NCBI RefSeq assembly: GCF_900176535.1
Contig: NZ_FWXT01000001.1
Coordinates: 620,001-684,000 of the forward strand
Reading direction: 5' to 3'
Origin: Pedobacter africanus
Lineage (GTDB): Bacteria > Bacteroidota > Bacteroidia > Sphingobacteriales > Sphingobacteriaceae
DNA: 64,000 nt
The first letter of the stretch is position 1. The number at the start of each line of letters is the position of its first letter. Below the pieces are notes generated by a model. That model ran no database searches and was not told the DNA's origin. It saw only the letters and a program-made list of their open reading frames with translations. Both the position numbers and the translations under genes were made by a program. Shown piece by piece: positions 34,523 through 43,469 of the stretch.

Positions 34523-35452
34523 GTGAATAACTTATCATTATATAGTTGGAGCAATATGCTGTTCCAGCTTAAGCAAAACTCTTTATACAAACATCGTTCT
34601 CCTGGTCGCGTTTCGGCGGTAAACAGGACTAATTACGAGGTCGTCTCGGAGCATGGACTGCTATTATGCGAACTGACCGGCAATTTACTTTATGGAAAAC
34701 CATCGTTCGAACTTCCCTGTACAGGGGATTGGGTTATTTTTCAATCTTTTGATGAAGACAAAGGGCTGATAGTAGATATTCTACCCCGCGTTCATACTTT
34801 ATACCGAAGAAAAAGCGGTACAGTATCAGATAAACAGGCAATGGCCGCTCATGTAGACAAGGCTTTTATCGTTCAAAGCCTTGATGCCAATTTCAATGTT
34901 CGCCGGATAGAACGTTTCATGGTTCAGGTATTAGAAGAGCGCATTCAGCCCATCTTGATATTTACCAAGTCGGACCTCGAATTTAGCCGGCATCAGGTAG
35001 ATCAGTCATTGGAGCATCTTTCGCTCCAAATGCCTGTATTCTTTACCAGCATCCATTCTCCCGAAACCCTGCTTCCTGTACGTAAATCTGTTGCACAAGG
35101 ACAAACGGCAATATTTGTGGGCTTTTCCGGTGTAGGAAAAAGCTCCATAATTAATGCTTTGTGCGAGCGGGAAGTTTTTACCACTTCCGAAACGAGCAGG
35201 TCCAGCGGCAAAGGACGGCACACTTCAACACGGAGAGAAATGGTACTGAGTCTTTTTAATTTTCATCAAAGTATATCTTATGGGCTTTCATGGCTTTTTG
35301 CCATCCGTAAGGAAAAATCGCATGGCCATCGCCCGTCATTTTCTGCATTATTAATTTCACATGCTCCTGAATTTTCACAGGAAGCGTGTAAAATGCTTTA
35401 TCAACCCGCGTATTCCGCTCAAAGTCAAGCGTCCCGTTTTGATGACGGATAG
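34523..35452 (+). pseudogene. rsgA: truncated ribosome-assembly GTPase RsgA
   Basis: Residues 1-242 are RsgA/YjeQ-like: an OB-fold start (SPGRVSAVNRTNYEVV), then the circularly permuted GTPase with G4 TKSD (148-151) before G1 GFSGVGKSS (200-208), and KGRHTSTRREMVL. The similarity ends at about 35248. The expected G3 DTPG and the Cys/His zinc-binding C-terminus are missing, and the frame continues antisense through the convergent gene ending at 35256. Such a protein cannot complete the GTPase site. Start is GTG at 34523. RsgA matures the 30S subunit; another intact copy may exist elsewhere. Confidence 0.8.
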
Positions 35453-35966
35453 CAAATTTCTTTCCCTTATAGTAAGTTAAGATTTTAATTCTCCCGTCAT
35501 CGGTATGGTTCAATCCACTTGTTCCATAAACCATGACGGGATCGATCAGACCATCATTGTCAATATCTTTAAGCGCTGTATACTTTGTCCAAAACCAAAT
35601 GGAATTTTCCATTTCATCATTGCCAGGTTGTTTAATAATGGAATCGTCTATTTCCCACTTCTTTATAAGTCCGTTTTTTTCCGCCTGGAAGTTAAGCGCC
35701 TTTATGTGGTGATGGAGTGTGTCTGTGCGGGGGGCTTTAACATTAGTGCTTTCGGTAAGCACAATAAAAAACTGCCCTGAGCTGTCTATGCACCTGTAAA
35801 CCCTGCGAATAGGGTAATTGATGCCGGATTGTTTATTTAAACGGTCGGTAAAAATCTTCTTCGTCTCCTGTTGTGACAGCATTTCGCTGTTCAACACTTT
35901 ACTCTGCCCAAAAGCCAGGATTGTGGAGAAGAAAAGAAGCAAGGTCAGGGTTATCCTACTCATCAT
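35256..35966 (-). CDS. exported hypothetical protein (M949_RS01915-like)
   Basis: About 236 aa. A signal peptide ending near AFGQ is followed by a mixed alpha/beta domain with TALKDIDNDGLIDPVMVYGT, an FG-GAP/EF-hand-like Asp-rich loop. This resembles Bacteroidota proteins of the M949_RS01915 group, sometimes labelled surface polysaccharide biosynthesis without evidence. The start is one of two consecutive ATGs (35966/35963) overlapping the end of the TPR gene, so the two are translationally coupled. Its stop meets the point where rsgA is cut off. Confidence 0.6.
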   Translation of the reverse strand: MMSRITLTLLLFFSTILAFGQSKVLNSEMLSQQETKKIFTDRLNKQSGINYPIRRVYRCIDSSGQFFIVLTESTNVKAPRTDTLHHHIKALNFQAEKNGLIKKWEIDDSIIKQPGNDEMENSIWFWTKYTALKDIDNDGLIDPVMVYGTSGLNHTDDGRIKILTYYKGKKFAIRHQNGTLDFERNTRVDKAFYTLPVKIQEHVKLIMQKMTGDGHAIFPYGWQKAMKAHKIYFDEN

Positions 35967-36558
35967 CCAGCAACGAGGCACATTCTCCGCCAAGCTTTTT
36001 TAAACGTTCGTCTAGAGTTAAAAGGGCCTGAGGGTTTTTAATGCTGTTATATAAATTGGTGATCATTGCCAATGTTCTTTCATCCGGATCACAGGCTTGT
36101 GATTTTTCAAAATAAGGCAGTGTTTTGCTGACCTCATTCTTATAAGCACTAAAACGCTCGGCATGTAATTTAGCATTTTTTGCTTTCGCTGCTTCTGTTA
36201 CTGTACGACCAATTGAATCGCATTTTTTAAGGTAAATAAACCCTAATGCCCTGTAAGTAACATAGTAAGCAGGAGCCAGCTTAATGGCCTGCTCATAATG
36301 GGGAACTGCCTTATCAGGTTCTTTGATTTCTTCATAGATACGGCCAAGGTGGAAGTTCACATTGGCAAGCTGTTTTTCTGTAAGCTCTGTTGAGCGTGCC
36401 AGTAGCGCAAGGGCTTTATCTTTAGCCTGGGTACGGGTTGCAGGATCCATTCTCATTTGCGAATAATCCCAATAAAGATCTTTAATGGGCTTTGTTTGCG
36501 AAAGTGCTACCTGACCTACAAAAAGGATAAGCAAAGTAAAAAAATAGGTTTTCTTCAT
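35956..36558 (-). CDS. exported TPR-repeat protein
   Basis: 200 aa. A signal peptide ends near ALSQ, then about three tetratricopeptide repeats (about 55-145; LGRIYEEIKEPDKAVPHYEQAIKLAP is a clear TPR) and a helical tail. TPR proteins are protein-interaction scaffolds; the partner is probably the coupled downstream exported protein. The gene lies 117 bases after the lipocalin-like gene, with a C8 run in the gap. Confidence 0.78.
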   Translation of the reverse strand: MKKTYFFTLLILFVGQVALSQTKPIKDLYWDYSQMRMDPATRTQAKDKALALLARSTELTEKQLANVNFHLGRIYEEIKEPDKAVPHYEQAIKLAPAYYVTYRALGFIYLKKCDSIGRTVTEAAKAKNAKLHAERFSAYKNEVSKTLPYFEKSQACDPDERTLAMITNLYNSIKNPQALLTLDERLKKLGGECASLLDDE

Positions 36559-36675
36559 AAATAAGAATGGTTGAACGTTAATAAATTGGCATTCACCAAA
36601 CCTAATAAAATAATTGTATATAAAAAAATGCCCCCCCCTAGCCAGCCATCTGGCTGCAGCAATGCGAACTGTTGG

Positions 36676-37050
36676 TTACTTTCTTACAAACCGAAGTCCG
36701 CAACCTTCGATACAGGGCGGGTTAAGTTCCAGTTTAGTGGACGTGACTTTATACCGATAAATGAATGGTGATGTCTGGTTACCTGATTTAACTTCCATTG
36801 TAACGCTGTCCAGAATTTTAAAGCTTAACAGATCGGTCACAGCATCGCCTTTTATAGTTCCATCTCTATTAAAAGTAGCGTATTTATCTTCTTTCACCTT
36901 ACGGTATACGCCGCTGCCATCACCGGGATCCATCCAGGTTTCTGTCAATTTCCAGGTTCCGTAAATTTCTTTACTTCCCTTGCTTTCCTTTTTACAGGAA
37001 GCAAAACTTAAGATCAAAGCTGCAAATAGCACAATTTGTAATTTCTTCAT
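36676..37050 (-). CDS. lipocalin-like lipoprotein
   Basis: 124 aa. Lipobox FASC (Cys19). The remainder, with YGTWKLTETW near the start, the strand-rich middle and the LELNPPCIEGCGLRFV ending, matches small lipocalin-like/DUF4923-style proteins widespread in Bacteroidota; two Cys near the C-terminus may pair. Function unknown; probably an envelope ligand-binding barrel. Confidence 0.7.
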   Translation of the reverse strand: MKKLQIVLFAALILSFASCKKESKGSKEIYGTWKLTETWMDPGDGSGVYRKVKEDKYATFNRDGTIKGDAVTDLLSFKILDSVTMEVKSGNQTSPFIYRYKVTSTKLELNPPCIEGCGLRFVRK

Positions 37051-37477
37051 GTTCGTTTCAGTTTTGAAATAAAGACGAGCGTAACGAGGGAAATGCTACA
37101 GCTGGGGCGATATTTAGATAGGTTATTTATTCAGATTCACAAATTAATACCAGATACGGGGGTGAAAAACATCATTCAGCAGATCAGGGGTAGCTTAGGG
37201 TCGATATGCGTTCGAAATGCGTTTTATTTTGAGTTCGCGTTGAAAGGGTATTGACAAGGGGTTGTGAAGGCCTTGACAGCGCCTTTTGCCTTATCAATGC
37301 GGTGTAAATGACTGTTCAATCAGCTATAAATCTTTAGCGCAGCACAAACGCAGCACAAACCCAACTACACATTTAAAGTGTTTGGCAGATTTATTGTTTG
37401 TTTTAAATTTTGAGAGCTTTAAATCTCTCACATTCGTTCCAGATGACGAATGTACCTTAATTACATTTGATAATAAC
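37051..37477. other. intergenic region between divergent lipocalin-like and DUF6266 genes
   Basis: 427 bases. An open frame in the last 190 bases has no family-like sequence and is read as the upstream extension of the DUF6266 frame, not as coding. No recognisable RNA gene. It should hold both promoters, but I found no convincing TTTG/TAnnTTTG pair. Confidence 0.5.
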
Positions 37478-38113
37478 ATGGCCAGATTTAATGGTCTCTT
37501 TGATGGTTTCAATGGCAAACTGGGTAATCTGGTAAGCTACAACCTTAAGGGAAAACAGGTGATCCGTAAAATAGGACGGACAACCAAAGCACCAAGTACT
37601 GCCCAATTGGCAGTAAGACAGAAACTTTTAGCAATCAATACTTTTTTAAAACCTATTCTGCCCTTTATTAACGTAGGCTTCGAGTTGGAAGCGGCCGGCA
37701 CAGACAAGAATCCACACAACATTGCTACAGCTTATAACGTTAAACATGCCCTGCAGGGAGAGTACCCCAACATCAGCATAGATTACAGCAGGGTAATGGT
37801 GAGTATGGGCGCATTGCCATCTGCCCTTACCCCTGCTGCTAGCGTAACAGGTACGCTGTTAACCTTTACCTGGGGTGTAGCTGCTGATATGGATTGGAGT
37901 ATTAAAAACGACAGGGCTATGCTGCTAATTTACTGCCCGGAACTAGGCAAAGCAGTTTATTCTTTTTCCGGTACGCGCAGAAGTACCGGTACAGACGGAT
38001 TGGAACTACCACCCGCGTATCTGGGCAAAGCGCTGCATTGCTACATTGCTTTCAAAAGCAGTAATGGAAAAAAGGTAAGTGACAGTGTTTGGATAAACGG
38101 GGCTTTCAATTAA
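37478..38113 (+). CDS. DUF6266 protein
   Basis: 211 aa starting at the ATG 37478; the frame extends upstream but the family's own start, MARFNGLFDGFNGKLGNLVSY, matches here. The middle carries the family's typical RTTKAPSTAQLAVRQKLLA segment, and the last ~100 residues form a fibronectin-like beta-sandwich. It has no signal peptide. DUF6266 genes occur in several copies in Pedobacter-like genomes and their role is unknown. It ends 30 bases before a strong terminator. Confidence 0.8.
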   Translation: MARFNGLFDGFNGKLGNLVSYNLKGKQVIRKIGRTTKAPSTAQLAVRQKLLAINTFLKPILPFINVGFELEAAGTDKNPHNIATAYNVKHALQGEYPNISIDYSRVMVSMGALPSALTPAASVTGTLLTFTWGVAADMDWSIKNDRAMLLIYCPELGKAVYSFSGTRRSTGTDGLELPPAYLGKALHCYIAFKSSNGKKVSDSVWINGAFN

Positions 38114-38142
38114 AGCAATCGAATCACTAAAAGTAATCAAGT

Positions 38143-38182
38143 AAAAAATCCCTGCTTCATTGTGTGAAGCAGGGATTTTTTT
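38143..38182 (+). terminator. strong intrinsic terminator after DUF6266 gene
   Basis: Stem with arms CCCTGCTTCA and TGAAGCAGGG, flanked by A-run and T-run. The flanks suit termination in both directions. Nearly identical to the terminator at 39338-39376. Confidence 0.9.
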
Positions 38183-38431
38183 ATAAGTGCTTCTTAATGA
38201 GTAAAACAAGTCTGATGTATAAACTCAAATAAAAAGACTTGCTCCAGGGACATCATTTTTAATGAAAAATTTCTAGCTCCAAACAATGTTTGGAATTGCA
38301 GATCAAAGAAACCAATAGACGGAACTAAATTCCAAAAGCATGTATCAAAACCGGACGCGTTCCTGAAGTGAACAGAGTTCTGGGATTTGAAAAAACACTG
38401 GTGTAGGTTTGTAGTCGTCAAAACCGAAACT
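38183..38431. other. non-coding gap before the Rpn-family gene
   Basis: With the terminator this makes a 318-base gene-free stretch. Open frames on both strands here show no family-like features. Nothing else recognised; it must hold the promoter of the Rpn-family gene. Confidence 0.5.
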
Positions 38432-39322
38432 ATGCCAGAAGAAATAAGTCTGATCCCCAACAAAGTCACCGTTAGAAAAAAGCCGCATAAAAAGAATGAT
38501 GAGCTATTAAAGGGCGCATTTGAAGAGAATTTTTATGATTTCCTGCGCTTTATGTATGCAGACGCTGACGAGGTCATAGATTTTGAAAAGGGAATTGAGT
38601 TTATGGACAAAGAGCTTCATACGATTATTCCCTTAAGAGAAAGAAGAAAAGGCAAACGCCAGGCTGATCTTTTGGCAAAGCTTTACCTTAAAGACGGTAC
38701 GGAAAAATGGATATTGTTAAACGTAGAAATAGAAGGAAGTAACGATCGTTACAACGTTTCTGTAGCCACAATTGCTGTATTTACAGGCCCGGAAAACCAA
38801 TCCAGGCAAACGGCGTATAAAGATCAGCTTTTAGGGACAACCCTCTCCTTTACCTATTTAACGTATAACATTTTTGATCATCCCCAGCAAACACTTATTG
38901 CCCTGCGAAACCCATTTGCTTTAATAATTCTGGCTTGCCAAAAAGCAATCCTCGAAGGGAAAATACCGGATGAAGAGCTTGGCCAGGAACGGCTTACCAT
39001 CGCAAAGGCGCTTCTGGCCCAAAATTATGACCATGACCGCATCATCAGTTTTATGTGGTTTTTGAAGAACTTTATATTTATTGACAATCAAGATATTAAT
39101 TGTAATTTTGATCAGCAGATCGAAACACTAACCGGAGGAAAACTCGATATGGGAATTATAGAAACGATAAAAATGCAGGAAAGACGGGAAGGAATAGCTG
39201 AGGGCCGCCACGAAGAAGCTTTGGAAATTGCCCGTGAAATGAAAAAGGATAAATTTCCAACAGAAACAATTGCAAAACTGACCAAACTTTCAATCAAAGA
39301 AATCGAGGAACTTAAAAAGTAG
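38432..39322 (+). CDS. Rpn-family PD-(D/E)XK nuclease/putative transposase
   Basis: 296 aa from ATG 38432; the frame opens earlier without support. The N-terminal half has KGAFEENFYDFLRFMY, then RKGKRQADLLAKL and WILLNVEIEGSN, the D...ExK-like core of the PD-(D/E)XK family called transposase_31/Rpn (recombination-promoting nuclease). The C-terminus has the typical REGIAEGRHEEALEIAREM charged helix and a short wHTH-like end. Rpn proteins enhance RecA-independent recombination in E. coli. Flanked by twin terminators, so transcriptionally insulated; probably a multicopy gene. Confidence 0.85.
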   Translation: MPEEISLIPNKVTVRKKPHKKNDELLKGAFEENFYDFLRFMYADADEVIDFEKGIEFMDKELHTIIPLRERRKGKRQADLLAKLYLKDGTEKWILLNVEIEGSNDRYNVSVATIAVFTGPENQSRQTAYKDQLLGTTLSFTYLTYNIFDHPQQTLIALRNPFALIILACQKAILEGKIPDEELGQERLTIAKALLAQNYDHDRIISFMWFLKNFIFIDNQDINCNFDQQIETLTGGKLDMGIIETIKMQERREGIAEGRHEEALEIAREMKKDKFPTETIAKLTKLSIKEIEELKK

Positions 39323-39337
39323 GTAAATAACCCCAAA

Positions 39338-39376
39338 TAAAAAAATCCCTGCTTCATTGAAGCAGGGATTTTTTTT
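39338..39376. terminator. strong terminator between convergent Rpn and lipoprotein genes
   Basis: Arms CCCTGCTT and AAGCAGGG with A- and T-runs outside, suiting both convergent genes. Same stem sequence as 38143-38182 with a shorter loop. Confidence 0.9.
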
Positions 39377-39391
39377 AAAAGACATTTGCTA

Positions 39392-40546
39392 TTAATTTGC
39401 CGGAGCAAGAACAAATCCTGTTGGTGTTTTAACAAAAGATTTGCTGTCTGTTGGCGTTGCTCCCCGGAAAAGTGCATACGTAACTTTATATGGAATCGTA
39501 GGATCTACCGGAGCGTTCGGATACTTAGCATTCAAGACTACAATTAATCCATCAGCTATTTGAGCTTCAGTCCAGTTATTAGCCCCACCCGTAACATCAA
39601 ATGAACCAAACTGCGCTAAGTTGGCACGGCCATTTGCTGTTCCGGCGTTACTTGCGCCTATGGTATTGTAATCGTTTCTTACCAAGGTATAATAAATAGT
39701 AGGGTCAGGTATCCATTTACCATCTTTTTTTAGAAAGGCTAAAGTTAACGATGGTACCCAGTTACCCGTAGCATCATAGCTAAGGGCATAAACCTTTTGA
39801 TGCATCAGCGTACCAGATTGCATATACTTGTAAGTAACGTACCTCACATCACCAACTTTTGGAGAGATGATGTTCGGATCTGATTTTAACATCGTATTAA
39901 AATAAGAAGGTAGATTTGCTACATCAGCTGAGGTAAACCCATTGTTAATGCCTCTTCCCAAAGCGGCATATTGTGCCGGCGAAACAAGGTATATCTTTTG
40001 CCATCCGTTTGGCATTAGCAGGAATGCCTCAGTTACTGTAACACCTGCCGAAGGGGTAGCATTGGATTGGAAAAACTGATAAGTAAGCAATACCAGTTTG
40101 TACGCAGGGGTTGTAGCCTGAGGATACTTCCATTCTAAAAAAGATGCAGCCTGCGCAACACTATAAGTATTAAATATAGTAATAACACCTGTAGTAGCAT
40201 TAGTACTGAAATTACCTACTACCGGTGCTCCAGTTGTATAATCATTTGCAGTTACCGTATATTGTATATTCGCATAAACGCTATCAGCTGGTTTTATGGT
40301 ATTTGTTTTAAAACTGTAGGTTACGTTAGCTTTAGAACCATCTGCCAATTGCGGATAGGTAGAATTGAGCATTGCAGAGATGCCTATATTAGCAGCATCA
40401 GCAGTTCCATAAAGTGTTGTTGTGCTTATAGTTAATGTTTTCTCAGCAGCAACTGGCTTTATGTTATTGATTTCATCCTTTAAAGGATTACAGGCAACGA
40501 ATACCATGCTAATAAACGCTACCAGATATAATATGTTCTTTTTCAT
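39392..40546 (-). CDS. lipoprotein partner of the TonB-dependent receptor
   Basis: About 384 aa. Lipobox FVAC. The remainder is strand-rich and seems to contain three related ~110-residue units, each with an L..xYP then VTY/YKL strand pattern (LNSTYPQLADGSKANVTYSF; FLEWKYPQATTPAYKLVLLTY; LNAKYPNAPVDPTIPYKVTYALF). I do not recognise a named family. ATG 40546 (MKKN) preferred; earlier ATGs at 40555 and 40552 are possible. It follows the receptor by 10 bases, so it is probably its surface-exposed partner. Ligand unknown. Confidence 0.65.
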   Translation of the reverse strand: MKKNILYLVAFISMVFVACNPLKDEINNIKPVAAEKTLTISTTTLYGTADAANIGISAMLNSTYPQLADGSKANVTYSFKTNTIKPADSVYANIQYTVTANDYTTGAPVVGNFSTNATTGVITIFNTYSVAQAASFLEWKYPQATTPAYKLVLLTYQFFQSNATPSAGVTVTEAFLLMPNGWQKIYLVSPAQYAALGRGINNGFTSADVANLPSYFNTMLKSDPNIISPKVGDVRYVTYKYMQSGTLMHQKVYALSYDATGNWVPSLTLAFLKKDGKWIPDPTIYYTLVRNDYNTIGASNAGTANGRANLAQFGSFDVTGGANNWTEAQIADGLIVVLNAKYPNAPVDPTIPYKVTYALFRGATPTDSKSFVKTPTGFVLAPAN

Positions 40547-40556
40547 GATCATCATT

Positions 40557-43142
40557 TTAGAAATTAACTTTTAACCCTACAGTCCATGTTCTGCCAGCTC
40601 CATAATATACGCTTGCATTATTAACATCACTGATGCCATTATTAAATTGAGCATTTGAATCTGAAATGTATTCCGTACCCAATAGATTATTCACATTTGC
40701 AAACATGGATGACTTGATGCCTGCGAATTTGAATTTGAATACCGCATTTACATCAACCAGCGAATAACTAGGCACTTGCCATGGCACTAAATTTTCTGAG
40801 GTTATCAAAGTAGGTACAAAGGAAGAATAATAACGACCAAAATAGTTGTAATCGGCACCAATCCTTAAATCTTCAGTAACATCAAAAGATGCACCCAAAG
40901 CTAAAGTTGTTTGTGGCTGATCACCAACCTTAAGACCTTTCATATAAAGAGGACCGATGGAACCACCCGCTAAAGGGGCGCCGTTAACATCCGTGATGAC
41001 CGCCTTTGGCACATTGCTGTCCCATTTCCAGTCACCAACAGAAAGCATACCGTTAATGGTCAGGAAGTGCACCGGTGAATATTTAAAATCAACTTCTACC
41101 CCTTGGTGTAAGGCATCTACGCCACTTAAGTTGGCAGTATAAAATTGTTGTGTTGCCTGATCATAAAATGGATTTACAGTAGATCTGTCTTTCCAGGTGG
41201 TACGGTATATATTCACATTTCCAGAAAACTTGGTGCTTCTGTAACCATAGCCTAGTTCGTAGCTAAGAATCTTTTCACTAACAGCATCAGCATTCTTTTT
41301 ATTCTGATAGCCTGCAAATACAGCTTCGAAAATAGGGGCCTTTTCAAAATAGCCAACGTTACCAAATACATTATGGTGCTGATCGATGTTGTAGTTTGCA
41401 CCACCTTTAGTCTGGTAGCCAAAATAGTTCACTTTTGCACTCTTACGCGCCGGATCTGAATCTAAGTACTTAAAATGATCAACACGCTGGTAGGAAGTAT
41501 TGGATCCGGACAAAGATATGAATGCAGAAAGATCGCCATAACTGTATTCACCTTGTACGAAAGCACCCTGCCAGCCTACTAAACCATCATAGTAAAACCC
41601 GATTTTATCACCGGTTTTAGCCATATTAATAGGGTTGTTAATGTTACCAGCACCTCTGCTTGTAGTAGGTGCACCATTGTACACTTCCAGAACATATTCA
41701 GCACCCAATAAATTCCTCACGGAATTGTAGTGAATACCTTTATATTGTCTTAAGTCAACTCCACCCAGTAAATCAATTTTATCATTCAGCTTTTTCTTAT
41801 AGGTACTCATTAAACCGCCCCAAACGTGGTCATTTCTGTAAGATTGCAGGTAAGCAACCGCTTTACCATCTTGTGCAGCAGTATTTAAATCTACCAGGGC
41901 ATCAATATCAACAGGGGTATATTTATTACCTGTTCTTGTATTAAGGAAAAGACTTGCATTGTTGGGGAATTCGTTTCCTCCCCTACCCATTGAACCATAA
42001 AGTGCGGTTGACAATGAAGAAGTCTGATCTATAATCCAGCTGTGGTTTAAAGAAACCTGTGGTTTGTGATAGTAGTTACCACTGATTGTTTTTTCTTTTC
42101 CATCCAGGATACCGTAGTTGGGGTTGAATTTATTGCCCTGAGGAGCATCCTGATAATAAGCCAGTGTAAAACGCTCAAATCTGGAAGCATGATACTGAGG
42201 TGCCCCAAAACCTGTTAACGATAAGGTATGTTTATCGTTGATTATTTTTGACACATTAAAGAAATAGCTATACGCCTCATAAGCCAGGCCATTTACATAA
42301 CCATCGCCCACATTTCTTGAACCCATGGCCGAAAATGCCCATCCTTTGTCGGTTAAACCTGTTGAATAAGAGAAGGTAGTTTTGTTGAAACCGTAACTTC
42401 CCAGTCCCTGGTAAATAAAACCGCCTTTTTTAACATCTGTAGTACGTGTCTGGATATTGACAGTTCCCCCTAATGAAGGCACGGCTACTTTGGAGGCACC
42501 TAAACCTCTTTGCACCTGAATGGAGCTGGTTACATCATTTAAACCTGCCCAGTTAGACCAGAATACGCGGCCATCTTCCATGTCGTTTACAGGAATACCA
42601 TTGATCATTACCGCAATATTGGCACTCTGGAATCCCCTCATGTTGATCCTGGAATCTCCGAAACCACCACCGGTACCTTTGGTAGCATATATACCTGGTA
42701 CCGATTTAAGCAGTTCTGGAAACTCCTGCTGACCACCTTTTTCGGCGATTCTCTCGGAATTGACAACAGAAAGTGCAACCGGTGTTTTCCTGTCGATAGC
42801 AATGCTATTCGCTACGATCATTACCTCATCCATGGTGTTTGAACTTGAAGTAAGGGTAATTTGGCCCAGGTCTGTCTTTCCTGCAGGAACCACAACTTCT
42901 TTGCGGTTATAGCCGATGTAAGAGATCACCAGTACATTGGAGCCATCCTGTTTTTTGATAGAAAAATTCCCATCTGATGTAGTAGATGTAGATATTCCCG
43001 CGCCTTTTAGCGTAATTACCGCTCCTGGCAATGATTCTTTTGTCAATGAATCGATCACTTTACCCCGGATTGTCTGCTGGGCAAAAGCACCGAGCGCAAC
43101 AAACTGTAACAGTAAAGAGAAAACAAGTAAAGATTTCTTCAT
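40557..43142 (-). CDS. TonB-dependent outer-membrane receptor
   Basis: 861 aa. Signal peptide to GAFAQ; carboxypeptidase-regulatory-like domain (about 22-105); plug (about 110-235; PELLKSVPGIYATKGTGGGFGDSRINMRG and VPSLGGTVNIQT); C-terminal beta-barrel of about 600 residues ending VGLKVNF. It is shorter than SusC proteins and has no STN domain or SusD partner, so it is likely a siderophore-, cobalamin- or metal-type receptor. A -7-like box lies upstream. Confidence 0.9.
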   Translation of the reverse strand: MKKSLLVFSLLLQFVALGAFAQQTIRGKVIDSLTKESLPGAVITLKGAGISTSTTSDGNFSIKKQDGSNVLVISYIGYNRKEVVVPAGKTDLGQITLTSSSNTMDEVMIVANSIAIDRKTPVALSVVNSERIAEKGGQQEFPELLKSVPGIYATKGTGGGFGDSRINMRGFQSANIAVMINGIPVNDMEDGRVFWSNWAGLNDVTSSIQVQRGLGASKVAVPSLGGTVNIQTRTTDVKKGGFIYQGLGSYGFNKTTFSYSTGLTDKGWAFSAMGSRNVGDGYVNGLAYEAYSYFFNVSKIINDKHTLSLTGFGAPQYHASRFERFTLAYYQDAPQGNKFNPNYGILDGKEKTISGNYYHKPQVSLNHSWIIDQTSSLSTALYGSMGRGGNEFPNNASLFLNTRTGNKYTPVDIDALVDLNTAAQDGKAVAYLQSYRNDHVWGGLMSTYKKKLNDKIDLLGGVDLRQYKGIHYNSVRNLLGAEYVLEVYNGAPTTSRGAGNINNPINMAKTGDKIGFYYDGLVGWQGAFVQGEYSYGDLSAFISLSGSNTSYQRVDHFKYLDSDPARKSAKVNYFGYQTKGGANYNIDQHHNVFGNVGYFEKAPIFEAVFAGYQNKKNADAVSEKILSYELGYGYRSTKFSGNVNIYRTTWKDRSTVNPFYDQATQQFYTANLSGVDALHQGVEVDFKYSPVHFLTINGMLSVGDWKWDSNVPKAVITDVNGAPLAGGSIGPLYMKGLKVGDQPQTTLALGASFDVTEDLRIGADYNYFGRYYSSFVPTLITSENLVPWQVPSYSLVDVNAVFKFKFAGIKSSMFANVNNLLGTEYISDSNAQFNNGISDVNNASVYYGAGRTWTVGLKVNF

Positions 43143-43193
43143 ACTTTTTTAGTTAGTTAATAATGTTTTGTACGATATCTAAAAATATCGGCA

Positions 43194-43201
43194 CAAAGTT
43201 A
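43194..43201 (-). promoter_or_regulatory. -7 box before the TonB receptor gene
   Basis: On the - strand TAACTTTG matches the Bacteroidota TAnnTTTG -7 consensus, about 50 bases before the ATG. No good -33 TTTG was found. Confidence 0.45.
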
Positions 43202-43426
43202 AATATTTATTATGCTTGCATTTCTTTTTCAATGTTAAATAATTATTAATAATTGCAGTATTTTTCAACATTTAACATTTAGATTAACAAATACAACTTA
43301 CAGTTCATCAGTTATTTACATTAATTCTATATTAACTTATAATTTGGAAATAAGTGTTATTCGTGGTATTAAGCGTCAAATCTGACATTCATCTTTGCTA
43401 TGACCGATTTAATGAACATTTTTTTA

Positions 43427-43434
43427 TAATTTTG
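43427..43434 (+). promoter_or_regulatory. -7 box before lpdA
   Basis: TAATTTTG fits TAnnTTTG and lies 35 bases before the ATG. The -33 region is not clear. Confidence 0.5.
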
Positions 43435-43469
43435 GCGCGTACTAAAGTTAAATTCCTTTTAATAAAGAT

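Larger units (their letters stand above)
43143..43469. other. divergent promoter region, TonB receptor / lpdA
   Basis: 327 bases, very AT-rich, with no coding pattern. It holds a -7-type box for each flanking gene (listed separately). No hairpin or RNA gene was recognised. Confidence 0.6.

Noticed and set aside
38194..38431. - strand ORF reading into the Rpn gene
   Set aside because: Its last part is antisense of the real gene and the rest has no recognisable pattern.
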